The position numbers and the translations under genes are program-made. Below are positions 1-6,448 of a DNA stretch of 9,390 bases, piece by piece. Source of the DNA: Candidatus Acidiferrum typicum (GTDB taxonomy: Bacteria; Acidobacteriota; Terriglobia; Acidiferrales; UBA7541); contig JAOAPW010000103.1 of assembly GCA_025463105.1 (NCBI GenBank), positions 1-9,390 on the forward strand, in the 5' to 3' direction. Position 1 is the stretch's first letter. The number at the start of each line of letters is the position of its first letter. The notes under the pieces were generated by a model. It was given only the letters and a program-made list of their open reading frames with translations. It was not told where the DNA came from and did not search any database.

Positions 1-92
1 GTTATACTTCCTAGTCGATGAATTTGGGCGTCAGTTCCCTCCCGCGATTAAACACCCGGATTTCTATTACGGTTTTCTCGGTCTAGGCAATT

Positions 93-167
93 TGGTAGGG
101 GCGCTGGGGATCGAACCCACGACCTTCGGCTTAAAAGGCCGCTGCTCTACCACTGAGCTACGCCCCT
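93..167 (-). tRNA. tRNA-Lys (anticodon UUU)
   Basis: The reverse complement folds into a 75-nt cloverleaf with encoded CCA. The acceptor stem AGGGGCG pairs with CGCCCCT, the discriminator is A73, the D-arm is GCTC/GAGC, and the T-loop is TTCGATC. The seven-base anticodon loop CTTTTAA places UUU at positions 34-36, which decodes AAA/AAG lysine codons. Two stem positions are not paired: G27 against A43 at the base of the anticodon stem, and G49 against G65 at the base of the T-stem. All other stem pairs are canonical, so this looks like a working tRNA. I see no clear promoter or terminator around it; a weak -10-like TAAGAT sits at 191-186 with no matching -35. Confidence 0.96.
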
Positions 168-537
168 GAAAAAAGTGATCACAACATCTTACACGAAAAA
201 GACTTAGTGCACTCGTGGTGATTCACACTTGCTGCGAAAAAAAAGTCGGGTCGCGGCGGCTGTGTGGGTTGATTCCGCGGAATGGATGTATGCGTTGGTC
301 GTTGGGCCGCTGCCTTGACGTAATCGGGCTTCAGCATCGGAATTAGCGGAAATGCGCCACGTGCAGATACTATCAGCGAGAGGCATGGCTGAAGGCTGCG
401 CTGGTAGCAAGAGGAATGCAAACAACCGCCGTCATCAACAATGAATAATGTGCCATGGTATATGAATACCTGACGCCACACTGGGCTTCATTTGGGGCGG
501 CAGGATTCAAATATCATCGCGCATGACGCGCCGCAAT
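168..537. other. 370-nt stretch with no supportable gene
   Basis: This stretch lies between the tRNA-Lys and the end of the hibernation factor gene. Minus-strand open frames exist here (for example 481-179), but their translations are proline/histidine/serine-rich, match no family I recognise, and lack a convincing ribosome binding site. Only weak structure is visible: a 5-bp hairpin GGTAT-ATGA-ATACC at about 451-465, and a short GC hairpin at about 520-532 just after the hibernation factor stop, without a following T-run. It may hold the tRNA promoter and the 3' untranslated region of the neighbouring gene. Confidence 0.5.
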
Positions 538-885
538 CTAAGCCAGCGCATCCAAACGCGGGCGCTTGCGTTTCCACTCGTAGTCCTTGCGCAGCAGCGC
601 CATGTGCTTCTTGACCTGAGTCTCGATTTCCGCGAAGGCTGCTTTTACGCATGCGCGCACGTCGCCGGCCTCTCCGGTGGCGTGCAGCGTGCCTGTGGGA
701 AGCGAAAGATTCAGGGAAAACAGATACTCTTCCTTTCGAGGACGTTTTTCGATAGTGCCATGCAATTGCACCAGATCAGGTGCATACGATTTCAGCAGCT
801 TTTCTAACTTCATGACGCGCCGCGCGGTTTCTACTTCAATCGGCACACGCCATTCGTTCAGCTTGTGGCTGATTAAGATTTTCAT
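538..885 (-). CDS. hpf: Short ribosome hibernation-promoting factor (HPF/RaiA family)
   Basis: This 115-residue protein resembles the short HPF/RaiA (sigma-54 modulation, S30AE) family. That family binds the 30S subunit near the decoding site in stationary phase and stabilises inactive ribosomes. Support comes from the small size, an N-terminal beta strand (MKILISHKL), a helix at about 20-35, a central strand carrying basic residues, then the family-like segment HATGEAGDVRACVKAAFAEI at 68-87, followed by a long basic helix (QVKKHMALLRKDYEWKRKR). The extended C-terminal dimerisation domain of long HPF is absent. The N-terminus is divergent from the textbook family. The ATG start has AAAGG at 897-893, seven bases upstream. 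It is codirectional with the zinc-ribbon gene but separated by 164 nt containing its own likely promoter, so separate expression is plausible. Confidence 0.85.
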   Translation of the reverse strand: MKILISHKLNEWRVPIEVETARRVMKLEKLLKSYAPDLVQLHGTIEKRPRKEEYLFSLNLSLPTGTLHATGEAGDVRACVKAAFAEIETQVKKHMALLRKDYEWKRKRPRLDALA

Positions 886-960
886 GAGAGTACCTTTCCG
901 GGGGAACAGCGGAAGGAGGGTGCGACTCGCGGTGTGATCCGCTGACGCATTGGCAATTTC

Positions 961-989
961 AGAATAACAATTCTTCCGAGGGGTTGCAA
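961..989 (-). promoter_or_regulatory. Candidate sigma-70 promoter for the hibernation factor gene
   Basis: On the minus strand, TTGCAA (989-984) and TATTCT (966-961) are separated by exactly 17 nt. Each matches four of six bases of the vegetative consensus. The site is in the 164-nt gap between the zinc-ribbon stop and the hibernation factor start, and would give a leader of about 70 nt. The call rests on pattern only; each element has two mismatches. Confidence 0.4.
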
Positions 990-1049
990 ATGCGAAGACT
1001 GTCAGTTGTGCGGAGAAACGAATTCCGGATGGAACGACCGAATGCCTTT

Positions 1050-1508
1050 TTACTTCTTAAAGAGATCCTCGAATGCCTGCCGAGCGTCGCGGGGACGCGA
1101 AACGTGCTCGGCGGAAACAGTTGGACCCGCCTGGGGAGCCGACGGCGCCGTATCTTTTTCGATGGTCGTGCGAAATTCGTAGAATCTGCAATCGTTCTTC
1201 TGATCCTTGCGGGGAATACGTTCGAGAATCGGCTGCATGCATTCAAATCGCGCGGCCGTATCGAAGTACGCGCATTGTTTGCAGGAGTGAAACTCGAAAG
1301 CGCATTTCGGGCATTTGCCTTTCGGATCGAAACCTTGCTGCAGAACAGTGCCGCAGTTTGAACATCGCGAGCGCGTGATGGTACCGACCATTCGCGGCGT
1401 CCGCGGTCCGATCTGTTCTTGTCGGGGATGGCCTTCGGGCGGCCGTTTCTCTTTCTTCTGGGGCTTTTCGGCGCTCATATAGCCCCGCTGCTTATACTTC
1501 CGCTCCAA
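1050..1508 (-). CDS. Cysteine-rich zinc-ribbon protein of unknown function
   Basis: This 152-residue soluble protein has a lysine/proline-rich N-terminal 45 residues, then a compact cysteine module: CSNC (49-52), CPKC (66-69), CKQC (76-79), and single cysteines at 90 and 107. The eight cysteines suggest two zinc sites, the first like the CxxC-x13-CxxC zinc ribbons found in RNA/DNA-associated proteins. The C-terminal 40 residues are polar and probably disordered, ending in a short helix. I chose a TTG start at 1508 because a strong GGAGG (1519-1515) lies six bases before it. A GTG at 1556 would extend the frame, but that extension contains the ribosome binding site and a good -10 element. An ATG at 1478 is another option. 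Function is not recognised. Genes of this type are common next to housekeeping genes; nucleic-acid or ribosome association is only a guess. Confidence 0.78.
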   Translation of the reverse strand: MERKYKQRGYMSAEKPQKKEKRPPEGHPRQEQIGPRTPRMVGTITRSRCSNCGTVLQQGFDPKGKCPKCAFEFHSCKQCAYFDTAARFECMQPILERIPRKDQKNDCRFYEFRTTIEKDTAPSAPQAGPTVSAEHVSRPRDARQAFEDLFKK

Positions 1509-1514
1509 TGGGAA

Positions 1515-1519
1515 CCTCC
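1515..1519 (-). promoter_or_regulatory. Ribosome binding site that decides the TTG start
   Basis: GGAGG lies on the minus strand six bases before the TTG at 1508. It is the only strong Shine-Dalgarno sequence near any of the possible starts (GTG 1556, TTG 1508, ATG 1478), so it points to initiation at TTG. Confidence 0.6.
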
Positions 1520-1532
1520 GGGAGAGAATTAC

Positions 1533-1538
1533 ATCATA
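1533..1538 (-). promoter_or_regulatory. -10 element candidate for the zinc-ribbon gene
   Basis: TATGAT on the minus strand (1538-1533) matches five of six bases of the -10 consensus. Transcription would begin near 1526, giving a short leader that still carries the GGAGG at 1519-1515 before the TTG at 1508. No good -35 is visible at the expected spacing. The arrangement supports the TTG start over the GTG at 1556. Confidence 0.35.
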
Positions 1539-1620
1539 CGCTGAATCATCTATCACCGCACCGTAAACATGGAATACCTTTAAACTAGTAAAAACACGAG
1601 CGTGCTACCATTACCGCGCG

Positions 1621-1635
1621 CCACATTTCCTGTGG
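1621..1635 (+). promoter_or_regulatory. Small hairpin touching the ABM gene ribosome binding site
   Basis: CCACA-TTTCC-TGTGG forms a perfect 5-bp stem with a 5-nt loop. Its 3' arm includes the first two bases of the GGAG ribosome binding site (1634-1637), so the structure could reduce translation. It is short and may be chance. Confidence 0.25.
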
Positions 1636-1643
1636 AGATCTGG

Positions 1644-1973
1644 ATGAAACTCCATCACTCTCGTTGGACGATCGTGTGGATCTTCCACGTAAAACCAGCG
1701 AAGCAACGCGTCTTCCGGCGTATTTATGGACCCGGCGGAGACTGGGTGCGGCTGTTTGCGAAAGACCAAAACTACATTGGCACGGAATTTCTGCGTCACT
1801 CCTCGAACACGCGCTGCTATCTGACAGTCGACCACTGGGCTTCGGGCACCGCCTATCACAATTTCAAGAAGCGGCATCGCGAGGAATTCGCTGCCCTCGA
1901 TAAGCGCTGCGAGGCGCTTACGATTCGCGAAATCAAGATTGGCGAATTCTCGTCGACGGGCAGCCCGCACTAG
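1644..1973 (+). CDS. Antibiotic biosynthesis monooxygenase (ABM)-fold protein
   Basis: This 109-residue single-domain protein is the only plus-strand gene in the window. It matches the dimeric alpha/beta-barrel ABM-type pattern: an opening strand TIVWIFHVKP (9-18), a helix containing FRRIYGPGGDWVRLF (24-38), the GTEFLR strand (46-51), RCYLTVDHW (57-65), a helix with YHNFKKRHREEFAALDKRCE (71-90), and a closing strand IREIKIGEF. Members range from quinone/heme-acting monooxygenases to uncharacterised stress proteins; no substrate can be assigned. The ATG at 1644 is preceded by GGAG at 1634-1637, six bases upstream; an upstream GTG at 1602 has no such site. It converges on hpnE, with 29 nt between the stops and no terminator hairpin visible. 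The opposite strand is also open here (2021-1611), but that frame has no recognisable features. Confidence 0.72.
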   Translation: MKLHHSRWTIVWIFHVKPAKQRVFRRIYGPGGDWVRLFAKDQNYIGTEFLRHSSNTRCYLTVDHWASGTAYHNFKKRHREEFAALDKRCEALTIREIKIGEFSSTGSPH

Positions 1974-2002
1974 ACGCCCGAGATGAGAAAGTTCGCTCCC
2001 CT

Positions 2003-3442
2003 TCAGGATTTGCTTGCCCAAATTCGGGATAAACCTTCCGCGGGGAGATCCGGCTGCAAAAATTTATGCGGCGTACCCAAATCGGAGAGAATCGCTTCGG
2101 CGGCAAGATAGCCGCTGCGTACCGCCCCCTCCATTGTCGACGGCCAGCCTGTGGAAGTCCAGTCCCCCGCTAAAAATAGTCCCGTGACCGGACTTTTCTG
2201 CGCGGGACGCCATTGATCCGAGCCCGGGGCAGGTGAAAATGTCGCGGAAGTCTCCTTGATCACCGTACCTTTCACCAGTTTGGCATCGCGAATCGCAGGA
2301 AGCACTCCGCGCAATTCGCTTATGCAAAGTTCGATAATTTCCTGGCGCGAGCGTGGCACCAATCTGTAGGACGCGCTGATGACGAGCTGCAGGTACTGCC
2401 CTCGTGCCTCAATGCTGCCGCCATTGAGTTGCGTCTCGCCGTTGAGTTGCGTCTTATTGAAGACCCACTGCGTCGTGCTGTCGAGCAGTGTCAGGAAAGG
2501 CTCGTGCATCACTTTTTTATCGAACCAGAGATGCACTCCCGTAATGGGCGAGGTTCGCAGATTGCGGAGATTCAAAAACACAGGTTGGCGTGCCACGAAG
2601 TCCGCCGGCAGCAACTCGGGCAGAATGTCCGGTGGCACCGCAGCGACGTAGTAATCGGCCGTTTCTACCGAGCCATCTTCCCTTTCGACACCTGTCACTT
2701 GATTGCCAGCCACTTGAAAACCGCGTACGCCGGCGCGCAGCAGGACTTCCCCTCCCCGCATCCGGATGGCTTCCTTGCAGCCATCGTAAAGGTCTCCGAG
2801 GGGCACGCAGGGAATTCCGATTCGATAGCCGGCGCGAGTCGAGAGAAATGCTTTCCAGAATACGTCGATGCCGTAACGCGCGTCGATTCGGTCCAGCTGT
2901 TCATCAAGCGCGCTGACCAGTATCACCTCCCAGAAGCGACGAATCGCGCCTTCGGTCTGGCGATGTTTTTGCAGCCACGCAAGCATCGTGATGCCGTTCG
3001 CATCGTTCGAGATATCTTTTGGATGCCCACCGTTAGTTGCGATTTTCAGGAGCGCTCGCGCGATCGCAAACTTGTCGGCCCAATCAAGCAGTGGGAATCG
3101 AGAAAATGAAAGCGCCATATGAAGGGGCGCAGGCAGCGCGAAAGATTCCATCGTGCCGCGCTGTCCATCAGGAGTTGAAAAAAGCAATCGATCGAAGAAA
3201 CGAATTTTTTCGGCCGCACCTACGCGCCGGTAAAAATCTTCCAGATTGGTGCAGCATCCCAGGGTCACGTGCTGGCAATTGTCCACATGTTCGCCGCCAG
3301 GGAGCACGTAGGACGCAGCACGGCCACCCAGGTGGGGCCGCTTTTCGAGCAAACGTACGCGATGGCCGGCTTCAGCCAGCGCGACGGCCGAGGACAGTCC
3401 CGCCAGGCCGCCGCCGATCACGATCACGCTCTTCGATAACAT
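2003..3442 (-). CDS. hpnE: Hydroxysqualene dehydroxylase HpnE
   Basis: This FAD-dependent amine-oxidase/desaturase-fold enzyme reductively removes the hydroxyl of hydroxysqualene to give squalene, the third step of the HpnCDE squalene route. The N-terminal dinucleotide-binding motif is GGGLAG (10-15), with the ribose-binding E33 and LGGRA (38-42). The family-typical D-N-C-Q-H-V-T-L-G-C follows at 54-63, and the C-terminal FAD motif GDWTSTGWPSTMEG is at 426-439. The length, 479 residues, is on the long side for HpnE; part of this is a 27-residue tail after the last FAD helix. The ATG at 3442 gives MLSKSVIVIGGG directly; an in-frame TTG at 3463 would add seven residues. Neither has a clear ribosome binding site. 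The start lies 71 nt inside the 3' end of the hpnC-hpnD fusion in another frame, so translation is probably coupled. A six-residue tandem duplication occurs at 330-341. It is the last gene of the cluster in this window. Confidence 0.92.
   Translation of the reverse strand: MLSKSVIVIGGGLAGLSSAVALAEAGHRVRLLEKRPHLGGRAASYVLPGGEHVDNCQHVTLGCCTNLEDFYRRVGAAEKIRFFDRLLFSTPDGQRGTMESFALPAPLHMALSFSRFPLLDWADKFAIARALLKIATNGGHPKDISNDANGITMLAWLQKHRQTEGAIRRFWEVILVSALDEQLDRIDARYGIDVFWKAFLSTRAGYRIGIPCVPLGDLYDGCKEAIRMRGGEVLLRAGVRGFQVAGNQVTGVEREDGSVETADYYVAAVPPDILPELLPADFVARQPVFLNLRNLRTSPITGVHLWFDKKVMHEPFLTLLDSTTQWVFNKTQLNGETQLNGGSIEARGQYLQLVISASYRLVPRSRQEIIELCISELRGVLPAIRDAKLVKGTVIKETSATFSPAPGSDQWRPAQKSPVTGLFLAGDWTSTGWPSTMEGAVRSGYLAAEAILSDLGTPHKFLQPDLPAEGLSRIWASKS
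2420..2455 (-). repeat. 18-bp tandem duplication inside hpnE
   Basis: Two adjacent 18-bp units (2420-2437 and 2438-2455) differ at two positions. Read in the hpnE frame they encode KTQLNG followed by ETQLNG (residues 330-341). The duplication is in frame and lies just after a conserved-looking segment (QWVFN), probably in a surface loop, so the enzyme is likely still functional. Confidence 0.85.
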
Positions 3443-5315
3443 TGTGTTGGGAGTACCAGCCAAACCGCGCGCGCAGCAGGATCCCGGTTTTTTCGGGAGT
3501 GCTCAACCGCACGCGCTCAGAGAAAACATCGTAGCCGCGCGCTTCGATGCGCCGCAGCAGCCCGCTATAGATGCGCGCCAGGGCCCACAGCGCGGCGCGC
3601 GCGTCCGAGTGCACATCCGGGACGAGTTTCGCGCCTTCGCGGTAAAAATTCCAGGCCCGTCCGGCTTCGAATGCGAACAAATCGCGCAGCGCGGGCGTCA
3701 ATGGTCCGCGCGCCAACTCCTCCGGGCGAACGCCAAATTTCTCAAGGTCTTCCTGAGGCAGGTAAATGCGCCCCATCTCGTAATCTTTCGGCACATCACG
3801 CAGGATGTTCGTCAGTTGGAATGCGATGCCGAGTTTTTCGGCCAGATCCGGCGCGTGCGGATCGTCATATCCGAACACATGCAGGCACGTCAGACCCACG
3901 GTTCCGGCCACGCGGTAACAATATTCGCGCAAACGTTCGAACGTCGCGTAATTGCCGACCGTCAAATCCATCTCCGCCCCGGAAATCAGGTCATGAAAAT
4001 ACCGCGGGGGAATGTGGAAGCGTTCGATTGTGTCGGCAAAGGCGGGAAGGATCGGATGCCCGAAGACATCGCCCGACACAGCCGCATCGAGAGCGGCGCG
4101 CCAGCGAGCCAGCCCGCGCTTTTTCTCGTCTTCGCTTCCCACGGTGTCCGAAACATCGTCCACTAGCCGCATAAATGCATAAAGCGCGCAGAGCGCGTCA
4201 CGCTTGGCTTGCGGGAGCATGAAAAAAGCGTAATAAAAATTACTCGCGGCGTTTTTCGCCACACGCCTGCACTCGGCATAAGATTGCGAGACTTCGTTGC
4301 CCACGCCGTGCTGGAGCTTTGCGATATCGGGCGAAAGGCAGCCGCCCGACACAATCGCCAAGCCTCCCGGTGATGAGCGTGCCGCAGGGACAGCCGTGGC
4401 CGAAATCGAATCTTGCGCAAACATTCGCTGAAAAAGAGCGCGAGTCAGCAATTGCAACTGCTTCGATTTCGGAATCGACGGCCGATGTTGCAGCGTGTTG
4501 TAGCCAATGGCTTCAATCGAGTCGAGGACTGCGAGTCCTCCGCGGCTGAACATCTCGATGTCCACACGCAGCGCGGAATCGACACGCGCGGCCAGCGGCA
4601 TACCTTCCGCAAATAATTCTCGCGTTCGCGCGATCAGTTCCTTCATCAGCGAAACATAACGCGCATCGAAACGGTGCGCTACGATGTCGTCCTCCGACAG
4701 GCCATGCGCCGCCAGTGTTTCGAGCGGAATGTAAATGCGGCCTTTGTTGAGGTCGCGGCCAACATCCTGCCAGAAATTCGCGAGCTGCAGCGCCGTGCAA
4801 GTCGCGCCAGAAAGCTGTTGTCGCTCGGCATCGCGATAGCCGCAAAGATAAAGCACGAGCCGCCCTACCGGATTCGCGGAATAACGGCAGTAGCCGAGCA
4901 TGTCATTCCACGTGGGGTAGCGATGAACCGTCTGGTCCTGACGAAACGCGATCAACAAATCCGAAAATGGCTCGATGGGAATGTCGCACGCGCGGATGGT
5001 CTGCTCGAGCGCGACGAAAACGGGATGCGACGGCCTGCCCGCGTAACAGTCACGTAATTCCTGTTCCCAACCGGCGAGCAACTCGAGAGCCCGCGCGGGC
5101 TCGGAAATTTCATCGCCTAGATCGTCGGCCCAGCGGCAATACGCGTACAGATTGTAAAAATGTTGATGGAGCCGCTTGGGAAGCAACCACGAAGCCACAT
5201 TGAAATTCTCGTAATGATGCGTGGCGAACCAGCGCGTATAGCGTTCGGCTTCCGCGACCGGACAGCCGGGCGGCGGAACGCCTCTCGAGATTTCGAGTTC
5301 AGCGGGAATCTGCAT
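3372..5315 (-). CDS. hpnC-hpnD: HpnC-HpnD fusion: hydroxysqualene synthase plus presqualene diphosphate synthase
   Basis: One 647-residue open frame holds two complete squalene/phytoene-synthase-type domains. HpnD condenses two farnesyl diphosphates to presqualene diphosphate, and HpnC converts this to hydroxysqualene for HpnE. Residues 1-300 are HpnC-like (RYTRWFATHHYENFNVAS near the start, first aspartate motif DDLGD at 64-68, second QDVGRD at 183-188). Residues 345-618 are HpnD-like (SYAECRRVAKNAASNFYYAF, first motif DDVSD at 386-390, second RDVPKD at 506-511). Both active sites therefore look intact. The joining segment (about 301-344) is Ala/Ser/Gly-rich, linker-like. In the family these are normally two genes with hpnC just before hpnD, so the fusion keeps that order. 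The last ~29 residues (from about 619) are basic, unlike HpnD, and are read from the overlapping start of hpnE. The ATG at 5315 gives a normal HpnC N-terminus but has no strong ribosome binding site. A GGGAGG with a downstream GTG inside the linker might also allow HpnD to be made alone. Confidence 0.93.
   Translation of the reverse strand: MQIPAELEISRGVPPPGCPVAEAERYTRWFATHHYENFNVASWLLPKRLHQHFYNLYAYCRWADDLGDEISEPARALELLAGWEQELRDCYAGRPSHPVFVALEQTIRACDIPIEPFSDLLIAFRQDQTVHRYPTWNDMLGYCRYSANPVGRLVLYLCGYRDAERQQLSGATCTALQLANFWQDVGRDLNKGRIYIPLETLAAHGLSEDDIVAHRFDARYVSLMKELIARTRELFAEGMPLAARVDSALRVDIEMFSRGGLAVLDSIEAIGYNTLQHRPSIPKSKQLQLLTRALFQRMFAQDSISATAVPAARSSPGGLAIVSGGCLSPDIAKLQHGVGNEVSQSYAECRRVAKNAASNFYYAFFMLPQAKRDALCALYAFMRLVDDVSDTVGSEDEKKRGLARWRAALDAAVSGDVFGHPILPAFADTIERFHIPPRYFHDLISGAEMDLTVGNYATFERLREYCYRVAGTVGLTCLHVFGYDDPHAPDLAEKLGIAFQLTNILRDVPKDYEMGRIYLPQEDLEKFGVRPEELARGPLTPALRDLFAFEAGRAWNFYREGAKLVPDVHSDARAALWALARIYSGLLRRIEARGYDVFSERVRLSTPEKTGILLRARFGWYSQHNVIEERDRDRRRPGGTVLGRRAG
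4350..4368 (-). promoter_or_regulatory. Possible internal translation start for HpnD within the fusion linker
   Basis: In the linker-coding part of the fusion, GGGAGG (4368-4363) is followed ten bases later by an in-frame GTG (4352-4350, valine 322). Initiation there would give a 326-residue HpnD-length protein. It could be a relic of a separate hpnD start or a working internal start. The spacing is slightly long and the match may be due to Gly codons (GGA GGC) in the linker. Confidence 0.3.
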
Positions 5316-5378
5316 GACGTCCGGCCGGCCGCCGGAATTCCTGGCGCGGCCTGGAGATCTCCGAGCGGAGAAAAACAG

Positions 5379-6413
5379 CTATGGAATCACCGCGACTTTC
5401 ATTTCGCCGTTGCGATTCTTCATGTGCTCAAACATTTTCGGCAGATCGGTGAGCGGAATTTCCGCATTGACAAAATCGCTCGAGCGAATTTCACCGCGCG
5501 CAATCGCGTCCAGAGCTTCGCGGATGAAACGCGGCGAATGGTGGAATGTGGATTTAATCGTGATCTCCGAATAGTGCAGCGCGTTCGGGTCCAACTGGAC
5601 CAGCGTGCCGCGAGAGCAGCCGCCAAACAGGTTCACGGTCCCGCCGCGACGCACCATCTGCAAAGCCCATTGCCACGTCATCGGCGTGCCCACCGCCTCG
5701 ATCACCGAATCAGCTCCACGGCATCCTTCCGTCAAATCCCGCACAGCCTTCGCTGGATCGGTCAGGTCGGTGGCGATAAATGCCGCGCGTGCGCCGAACT
5801 TTTCCGCGGCGCGAACCTGATTGGGGCGCTTGGCGAGGGCGATCACATTCACGCCACGCCCGGCCAGGATGCGGATGAACTTCAATCCGATGGGGCCGCA
5901 ACCGATCACGACCGTCGTGTCGCCCGGTTGTATGCCAGTTTCATGAATGCCTCGCAACACGCAGGCGAGCGGTTCAACCATGGCCGCATCCTGAAACGAA
6001 ACATGTGCGGGGATTTCAAGCATGTTCTGGCGGACGATGCGACCGGGAATGCGGATGTACTCCGCGTAGGCTCCATTGTTGAAGAGCAAATCCTCGCAGA
6101 GATTGGTTTGCCCTTTGCGGCAGAATAAGCAGACGTTGCACGGCGCGGAATTTGACGGAACGACGCGGGCTCCGACTTTCAATCCACCATTCACATCCGA
6201 GCCCAGCGTTTCGACAACGCCGGCAAGTTCGTGCCCGAATACGGCCGGCGGCGTGATCATTCGCGCGTGATATCCCCGCTTCCAGACTTTCAAGTCCGTC
6301 CCGCAGGTCAACGCTACTTTCACGCGGATGAGCGCTTCGTCCGCCGCGAGCGTGGGAATGACCACATTCTCGATTTTTAAATTCTCGCTTCCGTACAGGA
6401 CTGCCGCGATCAT
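5379..6413 (-). CDS. Zinc-dependent medium-chain dehydrogenase (polyol/threonine-DH type), second copy
   Basis: This 344-residue protein is an MDR-superfamily oxidoreductase of alcohols or polyols. Catalytic zinc ligands are visible as C37 (CGTD), H61-E62 (GHE) and E147 (EPLA). The GHE plus EP pattern is typical of the sorbitol/threonine dehydrogenase branch. The structural zinc lobe is C92, C95, C98, C106. The Rossmann motif is GCGPIG (171-176). At the end of the second beta strand, where NAD-specific relatives carry Asp, the sequence reads IALAKRP, so NADP(H) preference is inferred. I chose ATG 6413 because MIAAVLYG is a typical MDR start. A TTG at 6452 overlaps the previous gene's stop (TTGA) and would add 13 Asn-rich residues encoded by an AT-rich patch. 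No clear ribosome binding site supports either. It lies between another MDR gene and the hpnC-hpnD fusion; action on a hopanoid side chain is inferred from context, and the substrate is unknown. Confidence 0.88.
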   Translation of the reverse strand: MIAAVLYGSENLKIENVVIPTLAADEALIRVKVALTCGTDLKVWKRGYHARMITPPAVFGHELAGVVETLGSDVNGGLKVGARVVPSNSAPCNVCLFCRKGQTNLCEDLLFNNGAYAEYIRIPGRIVRQNMLEIPAHVSFQDAAMVEPLACVLRGIHETGIQPGDTTVVIGCGPIGLKFIRILAGRGVNVIALAKRPNQVRAAEKFGARAAFIATDLTDPAKAVRDLTEGCRGADSVIEAVGTPMTWQWALQMVRRGGTVNLFGGCSRGTLVQLDPNALHYSEITIKSTFHHSPRFIREALDAIARGEIRSSDFVNAEIPLTDLPKMFEHMKNRNGEMKVAVIP

Positions 6414-6448
6414 GTGACCATTGCTTCGATTATTATTTTCGGTTCTTA

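Noticed and set aside
179..481. 100-residue minus-strand open frame between the tRNA and the hibernation factor
   Set aside because: Low-complexity, proline/histidine-rich translation without family resemblance or a convincing start; an overlapping frame (425-204) is equally open, which suggests chance.
520..532. GC hairpin after the hibernation factor stop as an intrinsic terminator
   Set aside because: The stem is only about 5 bp and no T-run follows on the minus strand.
1509..1556. Longer version of the zinc-ribbon protein starting at GTG 1556
   Set aside because: The extra 16 codons contain the GGAGG site and a -10-like TATGAT, so they are better explained as leader and promoter.
1611..2021. 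136-residue minus-strand open frame opposite the ABM-fold gene
   Set aside because: It overlaps the end of hpnE, has no recognisable domain, and the plus-strand frame shows a clear family pattern and a good ribosome binding site.
2429..3109. 226-residue plus-strand open frame antisense to hpnE
   Set aside because: No recognisable features; hpnE on the other strand is unambiguous.
3444..4166. 240-residue plus-strand open frame antisense to the HpnD half
   Set aside because: No domain is seen and it lies entirely opposite a conserved synthase domain.
5316..5378. GC-rich palindromes between the second dehydrogenase and the fusion gene as a terminator or operator
   Set aside because: The palindromes (GGAGATCTCC, GGCCGGCC) are short, lack a T-run, and are common in GC-rich DNA; no promoter follows.
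5160..6128. 322-residue plus-strand open frame antisense to the second dehydrogenase and the start of the fusion gene
   Set aside because: It is rich in Arg/His/Ala and covers two well-supported minus-strand genes; it is an antisense shadow produced by high GC at third codon positions.
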